A stretch of 19,694 nucleotides of DNA from Candidatus Dadabacteria bacterium (GCA_020054175.1 JAGVLR010000266.1:1-19694), one strand, 5' to 3'; numbered from the stretch's first letter, positions 7,475-15,592 are shown. Numbers and translations are program-made. The notes: generated by a model from the sequence alone, not told the origin.

Positions 7475-8088
7475 TAAGGATTAACCTCATACCGGAACCC
7501 GAAAAACGGGATATGCGGGGCGTGGGGCAGCTCGTCCTCGGGCTCCTCGTTATCGTCGCCCTGTTCGCGGTTCTCGGGGCGCTTCACGTCATGCAGGGAA
7601 GGCAAATCGAAGAGGTTAACCGCAAAATCACCCGCGCCGAAAAGCGCGTCAAAGAGCTCGACGCCATAAAAGAAAAGGTCGACGACTTCAAGACGAAAAA
7701 CGAAGAGCTCAACAGGCGTATAGAAATCATCAAGGTTCTCGAAAGCAACCGTACGGGCCCTCTCTTCGTCATGGACGCCCTCTCTGAGGCCATACCAAAC
7801 AAAGCCTGGCTCGACGAATTTACGGAAAAAGGTCAGCAGGCGAGGCTCGTCGGCATAGCCGATAACGAATTTACAGTGGCGGATTTCATGAAATCGCTTG
7901 AAACCTCTCCTTATTTCGTATCCGTTGAGCTCGGCGTGATAAAAAAAACGGACGTACGCAACCTCGACCTCAGGAATTTCATCATTAACGCCAGGCTCGA
8001 CTACGCCGGCAAGAAGAAGACGGAGGCGGCCCAAACCACAGGCGAGGCGCCGGAAGCGCCCGCTCCCGGAAAGAAGAGGGGCCGATAG
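7471..8088 (+). CDS. pilN: Type IV pilus assembly protein PilN
   Basis: A 205-residue bitopic inner-membrane protein. The short cytoplasmic tail carries the PilM-binding motif INLIP (residues 4-8). A TM helix follows (about 17-39), then a periplasmic coiled coil (about 43-92) and a ferredoxin-like PilN core ending near residue 180. In T4P systems it pairs with PilO and links PilM to PilP and the secretin. The start overlaps the pilM stop (ATGA). The last ~25 residues are an Ala/Pro/Glu-rich tail ending KKRGR, beyond the usual domain. Assignment is firm from the motif, topology and gene order. Confidence 0.93.
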   Translation: MIRINLIPEPEKRDMRGVGQLVLGLLVIVALFAVLGALHVMQGRQIEEVNRKITRAEKRVKELDAIKEKVDDFKTKNEELNRRIEIIKVLESNRTGPLFVMDALSEAIPNKAWLDEFTEKGQQARLVGIADNEFTVADFMKSLETSPYFVSVELGVIKKTDVRNLDLRNFIINARLDYAGKKKTEAAQTTGEAPEAPAPGKKRGR

Positions 8089-8091
8089 ACG

Positions 8092-8760
8092 ATGGCATTT
8101 TACGACGACATTCCCGAAAGGTTAAGCGAGCAGCCGGTTCATATAAAGCTTCTCCTCCTCCTTCTCATCGTCGGGGCGATATCCGGGGCCTACTGGTATT
8201 TCTTCTGGTCTCCCGGCGCCGAAACCCTCGAAAGGGCCGAAAGGAAGCTTGCGGCTGAGCAGAAGAAGATAAAAGAATACGAGGCCGTCGCCGCCGAGCT
8301 CCCCGCCTTCGAAAAGGAGTTCGACAGGCTCAATAGAGAATTCGATCTCATATCGCTCAAGCTTCCGAAGGAAAAGGAGATACCGACTCTCATAGACAGC
8401 GTCTATTCCGAGATCTCCGGCTCCAACCTCGATTCCATAATCTTCGCTCCGCAGGGGCAGGTGGCCAAGGAGATATATGCCGAGATACCCATCCAGATGG
8501 AAGTCATAGGCGGCTATTACAACCTCGCGGATTTCTTCGACCGCATTTCGAGGCTTCCCAGAATAGTAAACGTGAGAGACCTCGTCCTCTCCCGCATGGA
8601 CGTAAAGGGAAACAACGTAATACTCAACGCAAAATTCAACGTCGTAACATTCAGGCTCCTTCCCCAGACCGACACCCCAGCCGTGAGCGAAAAAGGTAAG
8701 GGCAAGGGTAAAGGCAAAGCGAAATCCAGGAAAAAAAGGGATACCGAAGAAGAGAAATAA
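8092..8760 (+). CDS. pilO: Type IV pilus inner-membrane protein PilO
   Basis: A 222-residue bitopic protein with a TM helix at about 19-37, a periplasmic coiled coil (about 42-88) and a ferredoxin-like domain (about 95-192) containing the family pattern GGYYNLADFFDRISRLPRIV. PilO heterodimerises with PilN and helps set pilus extension and retraction. The gene starts 3 bp after pilN and ends 1 bp before pilP. The C-terminus is unusual: from codon 201 a Lys-Gly dipeptide is repeated four times, then a KSRKKR basic run and an acidic EEEK end. The repeat is visible in DNA as four hexamers of the form AARGGY at 8692-8715. Confidence 0.92.
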   Translation: MAFYDDIPERLSEQPVHIKLLLLLLIVGAISGAYWYFFWSPGAETLERAERKLAAEQKKIKEYEAVAAELPAFEKEFDRLNREFDLISLKLPKEKEIPTLIDSVYSEISGSNLDSIIFAPQGQVAKEIYAEIPIQMEVIGGYYNLADFFDRISRLPRIVNVRDLVLSRMDVKGNNVILNAKFNVVTFRLLPQTDTPAVSEKGKGKGKGKAKSRKKRDTEEEK

Positions 8761-8761
8761 T

Positions 8762-9442
8762 ATGAGTCTTATGAAAGCTGAAAACATTCCTGCGCTCGCC
8801 GTCACGATACTGCTGACGATAATGCTTTGCTGGTCTTCCCGGTCCTATTCGCAGAGCGGGGATGAAAACACCATAGGCGAGGGCATGGAAGTCATAAAAT
8901 CAGCCAGGGAAAAAGCCGGGCCGACGCCCGGGCCCGAAGGCGAGCCAGCGCCGGGTGCCGATGCGGAAGCGGAGGGCAAAGTTCCTTCCGGCGCAGAAGC
9001 CCCAACCGGTGAATCGGCGTCCGAGGCCGATAAATCAATGGAGGAAAGGGCAAGCGCCGTACAGCCCCCCTCGGATGACAGGCCGCCCTACGACCCTGCC
9101 GGAAAGAGAGACCCCTTCAAGCCGTTCATAAGGCTCGTCGACATACCGTCAGCCGGCCCCGCGCCGGTAGTAGTCCCGCCGATACAGCGATATCCCCTCG
9201 ACCAGTTCAGGATATCGGGCATCGTGTGGATGAACGGAAAACCCCAGGCCATGGTCGTCGATCCCGAGGGAAATACCTACTTCCTCGGCGACGGAGACAG
9301 GATAGGCAACAAGGAAGGCGAAATAGTCGAAGTGAGAGAGAACGGACTTCTGGTGGAGGAGACCATAAAGTCCGAAGACGTCTACGGCGAGGTAAAAGTC
9401 GAAATAAAAAAATCGGTTCTCGCATTTCAAGACGGTGAATGA
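8762..9442 (+). CDS. pilP: Type IV pilus assembly protein PilP
   Basis: A 226-residue protein with an N-terminal hydrophobic segment (about 9-27), a low-complexity Ala/Glu/Pro/Gly linker (about 45-115) and a C-terminal PilP beta-domain (about 118-226). The domain begins at the typical KRDPFKPF and includes LDQFRISGIVWMNGKPQAMV and a GDGDRIG turn. PilP bridges the PilNO dimer to the N0 region of PilQ. PilP is classically a lipoprotein, but the only Cys in the leader (Cys23) follows I-M-L, which is not a good lipobox, so this copy may be held by an uncleaved TM helix. The gene lies between pilO and pilQ. Confidence 0.9.
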   Translation: MSLMKAENIPALAVTILLTIMLCWSSRSYSQSGDENTIGEGMEVIKSAREKAGPTPGPEGEPAPGADAEAEGKVPSGAEAPTGESASEADKSMEERASAVQPPSDDRPPYDPAGKRDPFKPFIRLVDIPSAGPAPVVVPPIQRYPLDQFRISGIVWMNGKPQAMVVDPEGNTYFLGDGDRIGNKEGEIVEVRENGLLVEETIKSEDVYGEVKVEIKKSVLAFQDGE

Positions 9443-9456
9443 CGGGTGAATGAATT

Positions 9457-9490
9457 AAGGAGGATGTTTCAGAAGGAGGATGGATTAATG
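9457..9490 (+). promoter_or_regulatory. Tandem Shine-Dalgarno sites before pilQ
   Basis: AAGGAGGATG occurs twice, at 9457-9466 and 9473-9482, 16 nt apart. Only the second is well spaced (8 nt) from the ATG at 9488; the ATG inside the first copy abuts its own SD and is unlikely to be used. A near-identical block precedes the first downstream lipoprotein gene at 11378-11396. Confidence 0.5.
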
Positions 9491-11365
9491 AGAACCCTGT
9501 TCAGGAAAATCATACTGCTCATTATCTGTGTGCTGTCCCTGGCGGCGTACGCCGAAGGCGGGACGCCGCGGTCGGATTATGAAGACGCCTCATTAACAGG
9601 TCCGAAATCCCCGGCGGCGCAGGCAGGCAGCGCCGCTTCCGTTCAAGTGGCGCAGGCCCCGGCGGTCAATACCTCGGACCAGTTTAACCACGTCGAGAGC
9701 ATCGGCTTCGAAGTCGAAATGGGGATGGGAATCGTAACTATAGGCACCGCGTCCCCCATACAATACGAGCGGCTCGCGGACGAGGATAAGAAAGTGAGCC
9801 TCAAGCTCTCGAACGTCATCCTCGCCGACAAATTTCAGGTCTCGAGAGACGTAAGCGATTTCGACAGCCCGATCAACTTCATATCTTCGTTCAGGGACCC
9901 GATAAAGCCGAGCGACGTCATAGTAGTCGTAGAGTTAAAAGAGTCTCGCGTGCCGGTAGCGGTAAACCAGAACGGAAGCAACCTCGTCCTTAACTTCGGA
10001 GAGTCACAGGCCCAGCAGCAGGTCAGCGCGCAGCAGGTCGACGTCTCCGTACATCCCGAGGATCTCTACGCCTTCGACTTCAGGCTAACCTCGATGCCGG
10101 GAGCGGTAAAAACCTATAGAGGCCAGCTTGTCTCCTTCGATTTCAAGGATGCAGACATTAGAGACGTGCTCCGGATAATCTCCGACATAAGCGGCCTCAA
10201 CATGATCATCGCCAGTAACGTCGCCGGCACTGTAACGTTAAAGCTCACGAACGTCCCCTGGGACCAGGCCCTCGACGTCATTCTCGAAGACGCCGGTCTC
10301 GGAGCCTTCCTCGACGGCAACGTCCTCAGGGTAGCGCCGCTTAACACCCTTCAGGCCCGCCAGCGAGCGGTAAGGAAGACAGTGAAAACCAACGAGGAGC
10401 TCGAGCCCCTCATCACCCGCCAGGTCTTCGTCAACTACGCGACGGCAGCCGAGCTCATTCCCCTCGTAGACCCGCTTCTAAGCGACAGGGGCGAGCTCAG
10501 GGTCGATACCAGGACCAATAGCATTCTTATAAACGATACGGCGGTCAGGGCGGGGCAGATAGAATCCCTCGTCGAGGATCTTGACACGAGGACCCCGCAG
10601 GTGCTTATCGAATCCCGCATAGTGCAGGCAACGCTCAACTTCACGCGCGACCTCGGCGTACAGTGGGGCTTCGACTACAGGGCCTCCGCGGCAACCGGAA
10701 ATCCGACAGGCGCGACGTTCCCGTCGAGCGTAGAGGTCGGCGGTACTACAGTCGGCAGCCCGTTCGGAACGACGGGAGATAATTTTATAATAGACCTCCC
10801 GGCGGCAGCGGGCGCGGGCTCGGGCGGTGTGCTCGGTATCGTGCTCGGCAGTCTCACGGGAGCGTTCGACCTCGACTTAAGGCTCTCCGCGCTCGAAAGA
10901 AGGGGCGACGGCCGAATCCTTTCCTCGCCGAAAGTGCTCACGCTCGAAAACACGCCGGCAAGGATAGAGCAGGGCGTCTCGATTCCGTTCCTCAGCGTTT
11001 CCGCCGCAGGCACGCAGACCCAGTTCGTAGACGCCACGCTGAGCCTTTCCGTAACGCCCCAGGTGACGAACGACAACAGAATACTCATGGAAATAGTAGT
11101 AACCGACAACTCGCCCGATCCGGCCCTCACAGGCGCCGGCGGCCAGCCTTCCATAAGAAGGAACGAGGCCACGACACAGGTTCTGGCGAGCGACGGCGAA
11201 ACGATAGTCATAGGCGGTATATTCACGCGCAGGATGGACGAGACAAACAACGGCCTTCCCTGGTTTTCGCGGCTTCCCCTCCTCGGATGGCTCTTCCAGA
11301 ACAACCGGACGAACGACGAGAGAAGGGAGCTCATAGTATTCATAACACCGAGGATCATCAGGTAA
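9488..11365 (+). CDS. pilQ: Type IV pilus secretin PilQ
   Basis: A 625-residue outer-membrane secretin that forms the gated channel for the pilus fibre. Order of domains: Sec signal peptide (about 1-23), short linker, one AMIN domain that would bind peptidoglycan (about 68-171), STN/N0 domain (about 216-286, VSFDFKDADIRDVLRIISDI), N1 domain (about 312-375), and secretin barrel (about 380-625) with GDGRILSSPKVLTLEN, IEQGVSIPFLS, GETIVIGGIF, and the closing LPLLGWLFQNN and RRELIVFITPRII. The upstream in-frame GTG (9446) is rejected because the ATG at 9488 has GGAGG 8 nt before it and opens a proper signal peptide. One AMIN domain makes it compact; many PilQ proteins carry two or more. The lipoproteins directly downstream are candidate partners. 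Confidence 0.95.
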   Translation: MRTLFRKIILLIICVLSLAAYAEGGTPRSDYEDASLTGPKSPAAQAGSAASVQVAQAPAVNTSDQFNHVESIGFEVEMGMGIVTIGTASPIQYERLADEDKKVSLKLSNVILADKFQVSRDVSDFDSPINFISSFRDPIKPSDVIVVVELKESRVPVAVNQNGSNLVLNFGESQAQQQVSAQQVDVSVHPEDLYAFDFRLTSMPGAVKTYRGQLVSFDFKDADIRDVLRIISDISGLNMIIASNVAGTVTLKLTNVPWDQALDVILEDAGLGAFLDGNVLRVAPLNTLQARQRAVRKTVKTNEELEPLITRQVFVNYATAAELIPLVDPLLSDRGELRVDTRTNSILINDTAVRAGQIESLVEDLDTRTPQVLIESRIVQATLNFTRDLGVQWGFDYRASAATGNPTGATFPSSVEVGGTTVGSPFGTTGDNFIIDLPAAAGAGSGGVLGIVLGSLTGAFDLDLRLSALERRGDGRILSSPKVLTLENTPARIEQGVSIPFLSVSAAGTQTQFVDATLSLSVTPQVTNDNRILMEIVVTDNSPDPALTGAGGQPSIRRNEATTQVLASDGETIVIGGIFTRRMDETNNGLPWFSRLPLLGWLFQNNRTNDERRELIVFITPRIIR

Positions 11366-11391
11366 AGGAAGATATCCAGGAGGATGGTTTG

Positions 11392-11952
11392 ATGAGAAGG
11401 AAATTATTGGGTCAATTGATATTCCCGGCGCTTGTTGTCGGATTCCTCGCGGCCGGTCTCGTGGCAGCGAGCTGCGGGTCGAATCCTCCGTTCGCGCCTT
11501 TCGGCTCCACGATAGAAATACTGAACCCGCCCGAAGACATTACGATAGGACAGAACGCCCTGACTCAGATTCTCGTGCAGGCTCAGGTGCTCGGCCCGGA
11601 CGAAGAACCTCTAAATGATGTGAGGGTGATCTGGGATCTGTCGTTCGCCAATCAGAACACGTTCGTCATAGATACGAACGGAGACGGAATCGCCGACGCG
11701 AGGGCGCTTCAGCTCGTCGATAATAGCGCGTGTCGTCCCCAGCAGTGCGCGTCGACGCCCATAACCGAATGGTTCGGCATGGGCGCTCTGGTGGATGCTC
11801 CTTTCGACGTTCTCACCGATAACCGCGGCATGGCTTTCGTGCTCATTCTTATCGGCGACGCGATAATAGATCCCGCGACGCTTTCAGCGTCCACGGACAG
11901 CGGCGCGATAGATATCGTAACTTTCTCGGTGAACGCGGATCTTTTGGAGTAA
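11392..11952 (+). CDS. Lipoprotein with Ig-like beta-sandwich features, downstream of pilQ
   Basis: A 186-residue protein I do not recognise by name. It has a lipoprotein signal with Cys28 (LVAASC), followed by Gly, so it would go to the outer membrane under the E. coli sorting rule. The mature part looks like a bacterial Ig-like (Big-type) domain: ITIGQNALTQILVQAQVL, a DTNGDGIADARAL turn that could bind calcium, two Cys within RPQQC and NSAC that could form a disulfide, and a late strand IDIVTFSVNAD. The ATG at 11392 is chosen over upstream in-frame starts because of AGGAGG 8 nt before it; the earlier codons lie inside pilQ. It is 26 bp after pilQ and so probably in the pil operon. It could assist secretin assembly, anchor the pilus machine or decorate the surface. 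Confidence 0.8.
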   Translation: MRRKLLGQLIFPALVVGFLAAGLVAASCGSNPPFAPFGSTIEILNPPEDITIGQNALTQILVQAQVLGPDEEPLNDVRVIWDLSFANQNTFVIDTNGDGIADARALQLVDNSACRPQQCASTPITEWFGMGALVDAPFDVLTDNRGMAFVLILIGDAIIDPATLSASTDSGAIDIVTFSVNADLLE

Positions 11953-11983
11953 TGGTTATTCACGCAAGGAGGGATGGATACAC

Positions 11984-12946
11984 ATGATGATTAACAGGAT
12001 GTTTAAACACAAATCTGTAAAAGTAATTTCCATACTGATGTTTCTCGGGCTCATGGTATTTTCGCAGCACGCCTGCGTCGACAGTCTCGACAGCAACGAC
12101 GGCTCCGAGAACCCGGTTAACACGTTCATAATGAACATGAGCACGAATCCGAATACGCTCTTCGGAAACGCATCCGAGGAGTCGTTCATACAGGTGGATA
12201 CTCTACTCGTTCCGGACGGTTCGGAGATAGACTACGAGATAACATTTTCAAGCAGCGGCCTTCCGCCGGCGCTCCGTGGATGCCTATTCGACAGCAGCGG
12301 CACGGTAGTAAACAACGAGGCCTTCGTAAGTTACCTCTCGGGAGTCCTCGTCGGTATAAACGAAACGGCTACGATAAATATCTCGGCTACGGTCAGGCTC
12401 GCCGACGGCAGAAGCGGGAGCGATTTCACTACGCTCACCCTCGACGGCGTCGGCCTCGTGGCGGCGACGCCCGGTCCCGACACCGACCCGCTCATAGTGC
12501 CGCATCCTTCGACTACCCCCGCGCCGACCAACATCGCGGTCCCGCTCACATTCCAGTCCGTAGGGCTCGAGCCGGGAACTCTCGTCGAAATCTCGCTCAG
12601 CAATCCCGAGATAGGCTCCCTTAACGGCGGCGGCGACCCGGAGGTCGGAGACGATATCTTCATCTCCCCGATACTCGGCAACGTAAACTCCGGCCAGTTC
12701 TTCGTACAGTACAACGCCTTTGTCGGGCAGCCCGGAACACAGATAATACTAGCCAGGACGCAGCTCCAGATTCCACCGGAATTCATGATCGTATGCCCTC
12801 TCGTATCCGAAGAGGACGGACTCATCGAAGTGATAGTGATCATAACGCAGGAAGTGGACGAGCCCCCGCTCCCGCCGACTCCCGGGCTTGATAACGGCGG
12901 CGGCAACAGAAACGGACCGACACTTCCGCCGGACGTTACCCAATAA
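11984..12946 (+). CDS. Second uncharacterised lipoprotein of the pil cluster
   Basis: A 320-residue secreted protein with a lipoprotein-type signal ending SQHAC (Cys31, followed by Val). The mature part is beta-rich, low in Lys and high in Gly/Pro/Asp/Thr, with two segments reminiscent of Ig-like or cadherin-like sandwiches (about 45-155 and 165-285). The tail is Pro/Gly/Asn-rich and probably disordered (about 287-320). It starts at one of two adjacent ATG codons (11984 or 11987), with AAGGAGGG ~10 nt upstream. It lies 31 bp after the first lipoprotein gene and ends the pil array. No known family was recognised. Its position suggests an outer-membrane partner of PilQ or a surface-exposed adhesion or scaffold protein (inference). 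Confidence 0.75.
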   Translation: MMINRMFKHKSVKVISILMFLGLMVFSQHACVDSLDSNDGSENPVNTFIMNMSTNPNTLFGNASEESFIQVDTLLVPDGSEIDYEITFSSSGLPPALRGCLFDSSGTVVNNEAFVSYLSGVLVGINETATINISATVRLADGRSGSDFTTLTLDGVGLVAATPGPDTDPLIVPHPSTTPAPTNIAVPLTFQSVGLEPGTLVEISLSNPEIGSLNGGGDPEVGDDIFISPILGNVNSGQFFVQYNAFVGQPGTQIILARTQLQIPPEFMIVCPLVSEEDGLIEVIVIITQEVDEPPLPPTPGLDNGGGNRNGPTLPPDVTQ

Positions 12947-13129
12947 TTCAGGCGCCGATCCCTCGGCGGGATTGGCCCTCTCCGGAGCCGGACGTACGAA
13001 GCTCACGCCCGGCCCCGGAGACCTTCTCTTCTCACTGTTCCCCAACACCTCTTCTTCGAATTTAATCTTTTGTAAGTCATTTAGGTAGAAGATATATTAA
13101 ATCAAGATTACATATATTGTGGGTGATTT

Positions 13130-13780
13130 GTGCAGTTCTATCATCTATATTGTGATGAAACATATCTTCACAGCGAAGTAGCTTTTGCTTTTGGAGCACT
13201 GGTATGTACTTCACGTCGAGCACAAATTCTAAAAGATCAACTATCTGCCGTCAGAAATCGATTAAATTATTTCGGTGAGTTAAAATGGAAGAAAATATCC
13301 ATAGAAAAGTTGCCAATATATAAGAAATTTGTAGATGTATTTTTAGATGACCGTTATGTGACCTTTTCTTTAATGAAGGTTAGTAAAGGCCAATATTGGA
13401 AAGAGTGGGCTTCTACTGAAGAAGAAAGGTTCTTTAAATCTTATTACGTTTTTTTAATGCAAAATATTGGACCTCACTTTCGTTACAATACTTACTTGGA
13501 CTGTAAACCGCTACAAAAAGGGTACAGGTGGGATCGCCTTCACTTTTTAATAAATCGCAATCGTAGAGAAGAATGGGGAGCAATCAGAAATATAAAAGTG
13601 CTTTCTCCTGTTGATTCAAAAAGCGAGGATCTAATTCAACTTGCAGATTTACTACTAGGTGCTTTTACGTCTAACTCTCAAGCGAAAGCAAAGATTAGCC
13701 TTCAGGAGTATATTCGTCACAATATAGCTAGATACGAAAAACCTAAAATCAGAATGAGAGATTGGACTCCACGAAAGTGA
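13130..13780 (+). CDS. DUF3800 domain protein, RNase H-like fold predicted, probably horizontally acquired
   Basis: A 216-residue protein matching DUF3800. It has the N-terminal acidic motif YCDETY (Asp9, Glu10), a GELKW motif (Glu50, Lys52), Asp124 in a YLDCKP strand, and the C-terminal LIQLADLLLGAF (Asp173). These acidic residues are placed as expected for an RNase H-like metal-dependent nuclease, which is the predicted but largely untested fold of the family. The start is a GTG with a weak GGGTGA upstream. The gene is strikingly AT-rich: bases 13321-13380 hold 17 G/C of 60, against 38 of 60 at 14041-14100 in the mutase. It stands alone between the pil array and the mutase. DUF3800 genes are common in accessory and mobile regions, but no integrase or partner is visible here. 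Confidence 0.82.
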   Translation: MQFYHLYCDETYLHSEVAFAFGALVCTSRRAQILKDQLSAVRNRLNYFGELKWKKISIEKLPIYKKFVDVFLDDRYVTFSLMKVSKGQYWKEWASTEEERFFKSYYVFLMQNIGPHFRYNTYLDCKPLQKGYRWDRLHFLINRNRREEWGAIRNIKVLSPVDSKSEDLIQLADLLLGAFTSNSQAKAKISLQEYIRHNIARYEKPKIRMRDWTPRK

Positions 13781-13832
13781 TTTAAACATATCGACAACAA
13801 CCAAATCCTCATGGTGAGTCTAAAAACTTCGT

Positions 13833-13862
13833 TTGACTTAACCCCATGCTCTTGTTTACTAT
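13833..13862 (+). promoter_or_regulatory. Candidate promoter for the acyl-CoA mutase operon
   Basis: TTGACT (13833-13838), an 18-nt spacer and TACTAT (13857-13862) lie ~60 nt before the chosen mutase start. The -10 overlaps a 12-nt palindrome TATTTATAAATA (13860-13871). If correct, it rules out the in-frame ATG at 13811 as the true start. Confidence 0.35.
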
Positions 13863-13921
13863 TTATAAATATACGTACGCCCATGACGGTTTCGTGCGGC
13901 GTCTGCTTCAGGGGGTCATCG

Positions 13922-15592
13922 ATGTCCGTTCAGGAATCCGATCTTAACAAAAAAAGAATGGCAAAGGAGCGCTGGGAAAGAGAGTACGGCCGTGCTCAAA
14001 AAAGAGAGGCTGATTTTACTACTATCTCCGGCATGGACGTTCCGCCGCTTGCCGATACTGAAGACCTCCGCGGTTTCGACCCCGACGCCGAAGTAGGCTA
14101 CCCCGGGCAGTTCCCCTACACGCGCGGCATACACAGCACAATGTACAGGAGCCGCCTCTGGACAATGCGGCAGTTCGCCGGCTTCGGAACCCCTGAAGAT
14201 ACGAACAGGAGATTCAAATATCTCCTGAGCCAGGGCCAGACAGGCCTCAGCACAGCTTTCGACATGCCGACACTCATGGGCTACGACTGCGACAGCGCCA
14301 TGGCACGCGGCGAGGTCGGAAGGGAAGGGGTTTCCGTATCGTCGCTTGAAGATATGGAAATACTCTTCGACGGAATAAACCTCGATCAGGTCACGACATC
14401 CATGACAGTCAACTGCAGCGCGAGCATCGTTTTCGCCATGTATCTCGTTATGGCCGAGAAAAAAGGCGTAAGCTGGGACAAACTCCGCGGCACCCTTCAA
14501 AACGACATGCTGAAGGAATTCATCGCCCAGCGGGAATGGATATCCCCGCCGAGCCCGTCGGTCAAAATCGTCATCGACGTAATCGAATTCTGCGCGAGGC
14601 ACGTCAGGGGCTGGCATCCGGTTTCTATTTCCGGCTACCACATCAGGGAGGCAGGATCGACAGCCGTCCAGGAGCTCGCATTTACAATCGCCGACGGCAT
14701 AGGCTATGTCGAAGAAAGCATCAAGCGCGGCCTCGACGTCGACGAGTTCGCCCCACGGCTTTCGTTCTTTTTTAACGTCCACAACGACTTCCTCGAAGAG
14801 GTCGCAAAGTTCAGAGCGGCGCGGCGCATGTGGGCAAAGATCATGCGAGACAGGTTCGGGGCGAAAGACCCGAAGTCGCTTACGTTAAAAACCCACGCGC
14901 AAACAGCCGGCGCAAGTCTCACAGCCCAGCAGCCCATTAATAACGTCGCGAGGGTCACAATACAAGCACTGGCCGCCGTGCTCGGAGGAACGCAGTCCCT
15001 CCATACGAACTCCATGGACGAAACCCTCGCCCTCCCGACGGAAGAGGCAGTAACGGTCGCGCTCAGGACACAGCAGATCATCGCCGAGGAAAGCGGCGTC
15101 GTTAACACGATAGACCCCTTCGGCGGAAGCTACCTCATGGAATCCCTCACGAGCCGAATCGAAAAAGAGGCCTTCGACTACATAGACAAAATCGACCGCA
15201 TGGGCGGCATAATAGCCTCGATAGAAGAGGGCTACCCTCAAAAAGAAATAGCCGACGCCGCCTACAAATACCAGCGCGAGCTCGATACCGGAATCAAAAC
15301 GATAGTCGGTGTTAACAAGTACGTGGAAGAGAACGAGGAAATCCCGATTCCGCTTCTCAAAATAGAGGAAGAGGTCGAAACCGCGCAAAGGGAAAAGCTC
15401 GCCGATCTGAAACGCCGCCGCGACAACAAAGCCGTAAAGTCGAGGCTCGAAAATATACTTCTCGCCGCGCGAAGGGGCGACAACCTGATGCCGTTTATCG
15501 TAGACGCCGTCCGCGACTACGCCACCCTCGGCGAGATAAGCGACATATTCCGCGAGGCATACGGCTTCTATCGCGATCCGGGATATTTTTAA
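13922..15592 (+). CDS. B12-dependent acyl-CoA mutase large subunit, isobutyryl-CoA mutase-like
   Basis: A 556-residue TIM-barrel subunit of the methylmalonyl-CoA mutase superfamily, which moves a carbonyl-CoA group by a radical route. It lacks the fused B12 domain, which is a separate gene downstream. The family signatures are clear: RQFAGFGTPEDTNRRF, FDMPTLMGYD, SISGYHIREAGSTA (active-site His), NVARVTIQALAAVLGGTQSL and LHTNSMDETLALPTEEA. By family knowledge, methylmalonyl-CoA mutase has Tyr89 and Arg207 to hold the substrate carboxylate, and isobutyryl-CoA mutase has Phe80 and Gln198. Here they are Phe85 and Gln203 with the same spacing. Ala112 sits where 2-hydroxyisobutyryl-CoA mutase has Asp. 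So isobutyryl/n-butyryl-CoA or a similar non-dicarboxylic substrate is likelier than methylmalonyl-CoA. The ATG at 13922 follows a GGGGG run and fits the family N-terminus; ATGs at 13811 and 13883 are longer alternatives. No MeaB-type chaperone is present. Confidence 0.9.
   Translation: MSVQESDLNKKRMAKERWEREYGRAQKREADFTTISGMDVPPLADTEDLRGFDPDAEVGYPGQFPYTRGIHSTMYRSRLWTMRQFAGFGTPEDTNRRFKYLLSQGQTGLSTAFDMPTLMGYDCDSAMARGEVGREGVSVSSLEDMEILFDGINLDQVTTSMTVNCSASIVFAMYLVMAEKKGVSWDKLRGTLQNDMLKEFIAQREWISPPSPSVKIVIDVIEFCARHVRGWHPVSISGYHIREAGSTAVQELAFTIADGIGYVEESIKRGLDVDEFAPRLSFFFNVHNDFLEEVAKFRAARRMWAKIMRDRFGAKDPKSLTLKTHAQTAGASLTAQQPINNVARVTIQALAAVLGGTQSLHTNSMDETLALPTEEAVTVALRTQQIIAEESGVVNTIDPFGGSYLMESLTSRIEKEAFDYIDKIDRMGGIIASIEEGYPQKEIADAAYKYQRELDTGIKTIVGVNKYVEENEEIPIPLLKIEEEVETAQREKLADLKRRRDNKAVKSRLENILLAARRGDNLMPFIVDAVRDYATLGEISDIFREAYGFYRDPGYF

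Noticed and set aside
7072..8034. 320-codon open frame on the minus strand
   Set aside because: It is antisense to pilM and pilN, both firm calls; its composition is typical of a shadow frame.
13811..13921. Longer mutase start at 13811 or 13883
   Set aside because: The added segment is Cys-rich and unlike the family, lies over a plausible promoter, and the ATG at 13922 fits the usual length.
13922..15592. Methylmalonyl-CoA mutase as the product name
   Set aside because: The residues that bind the substrate carboxylate (Tyr and Arg) are replaced by Phe85 and Gln203, as in isobutyryl-CoA mutase.
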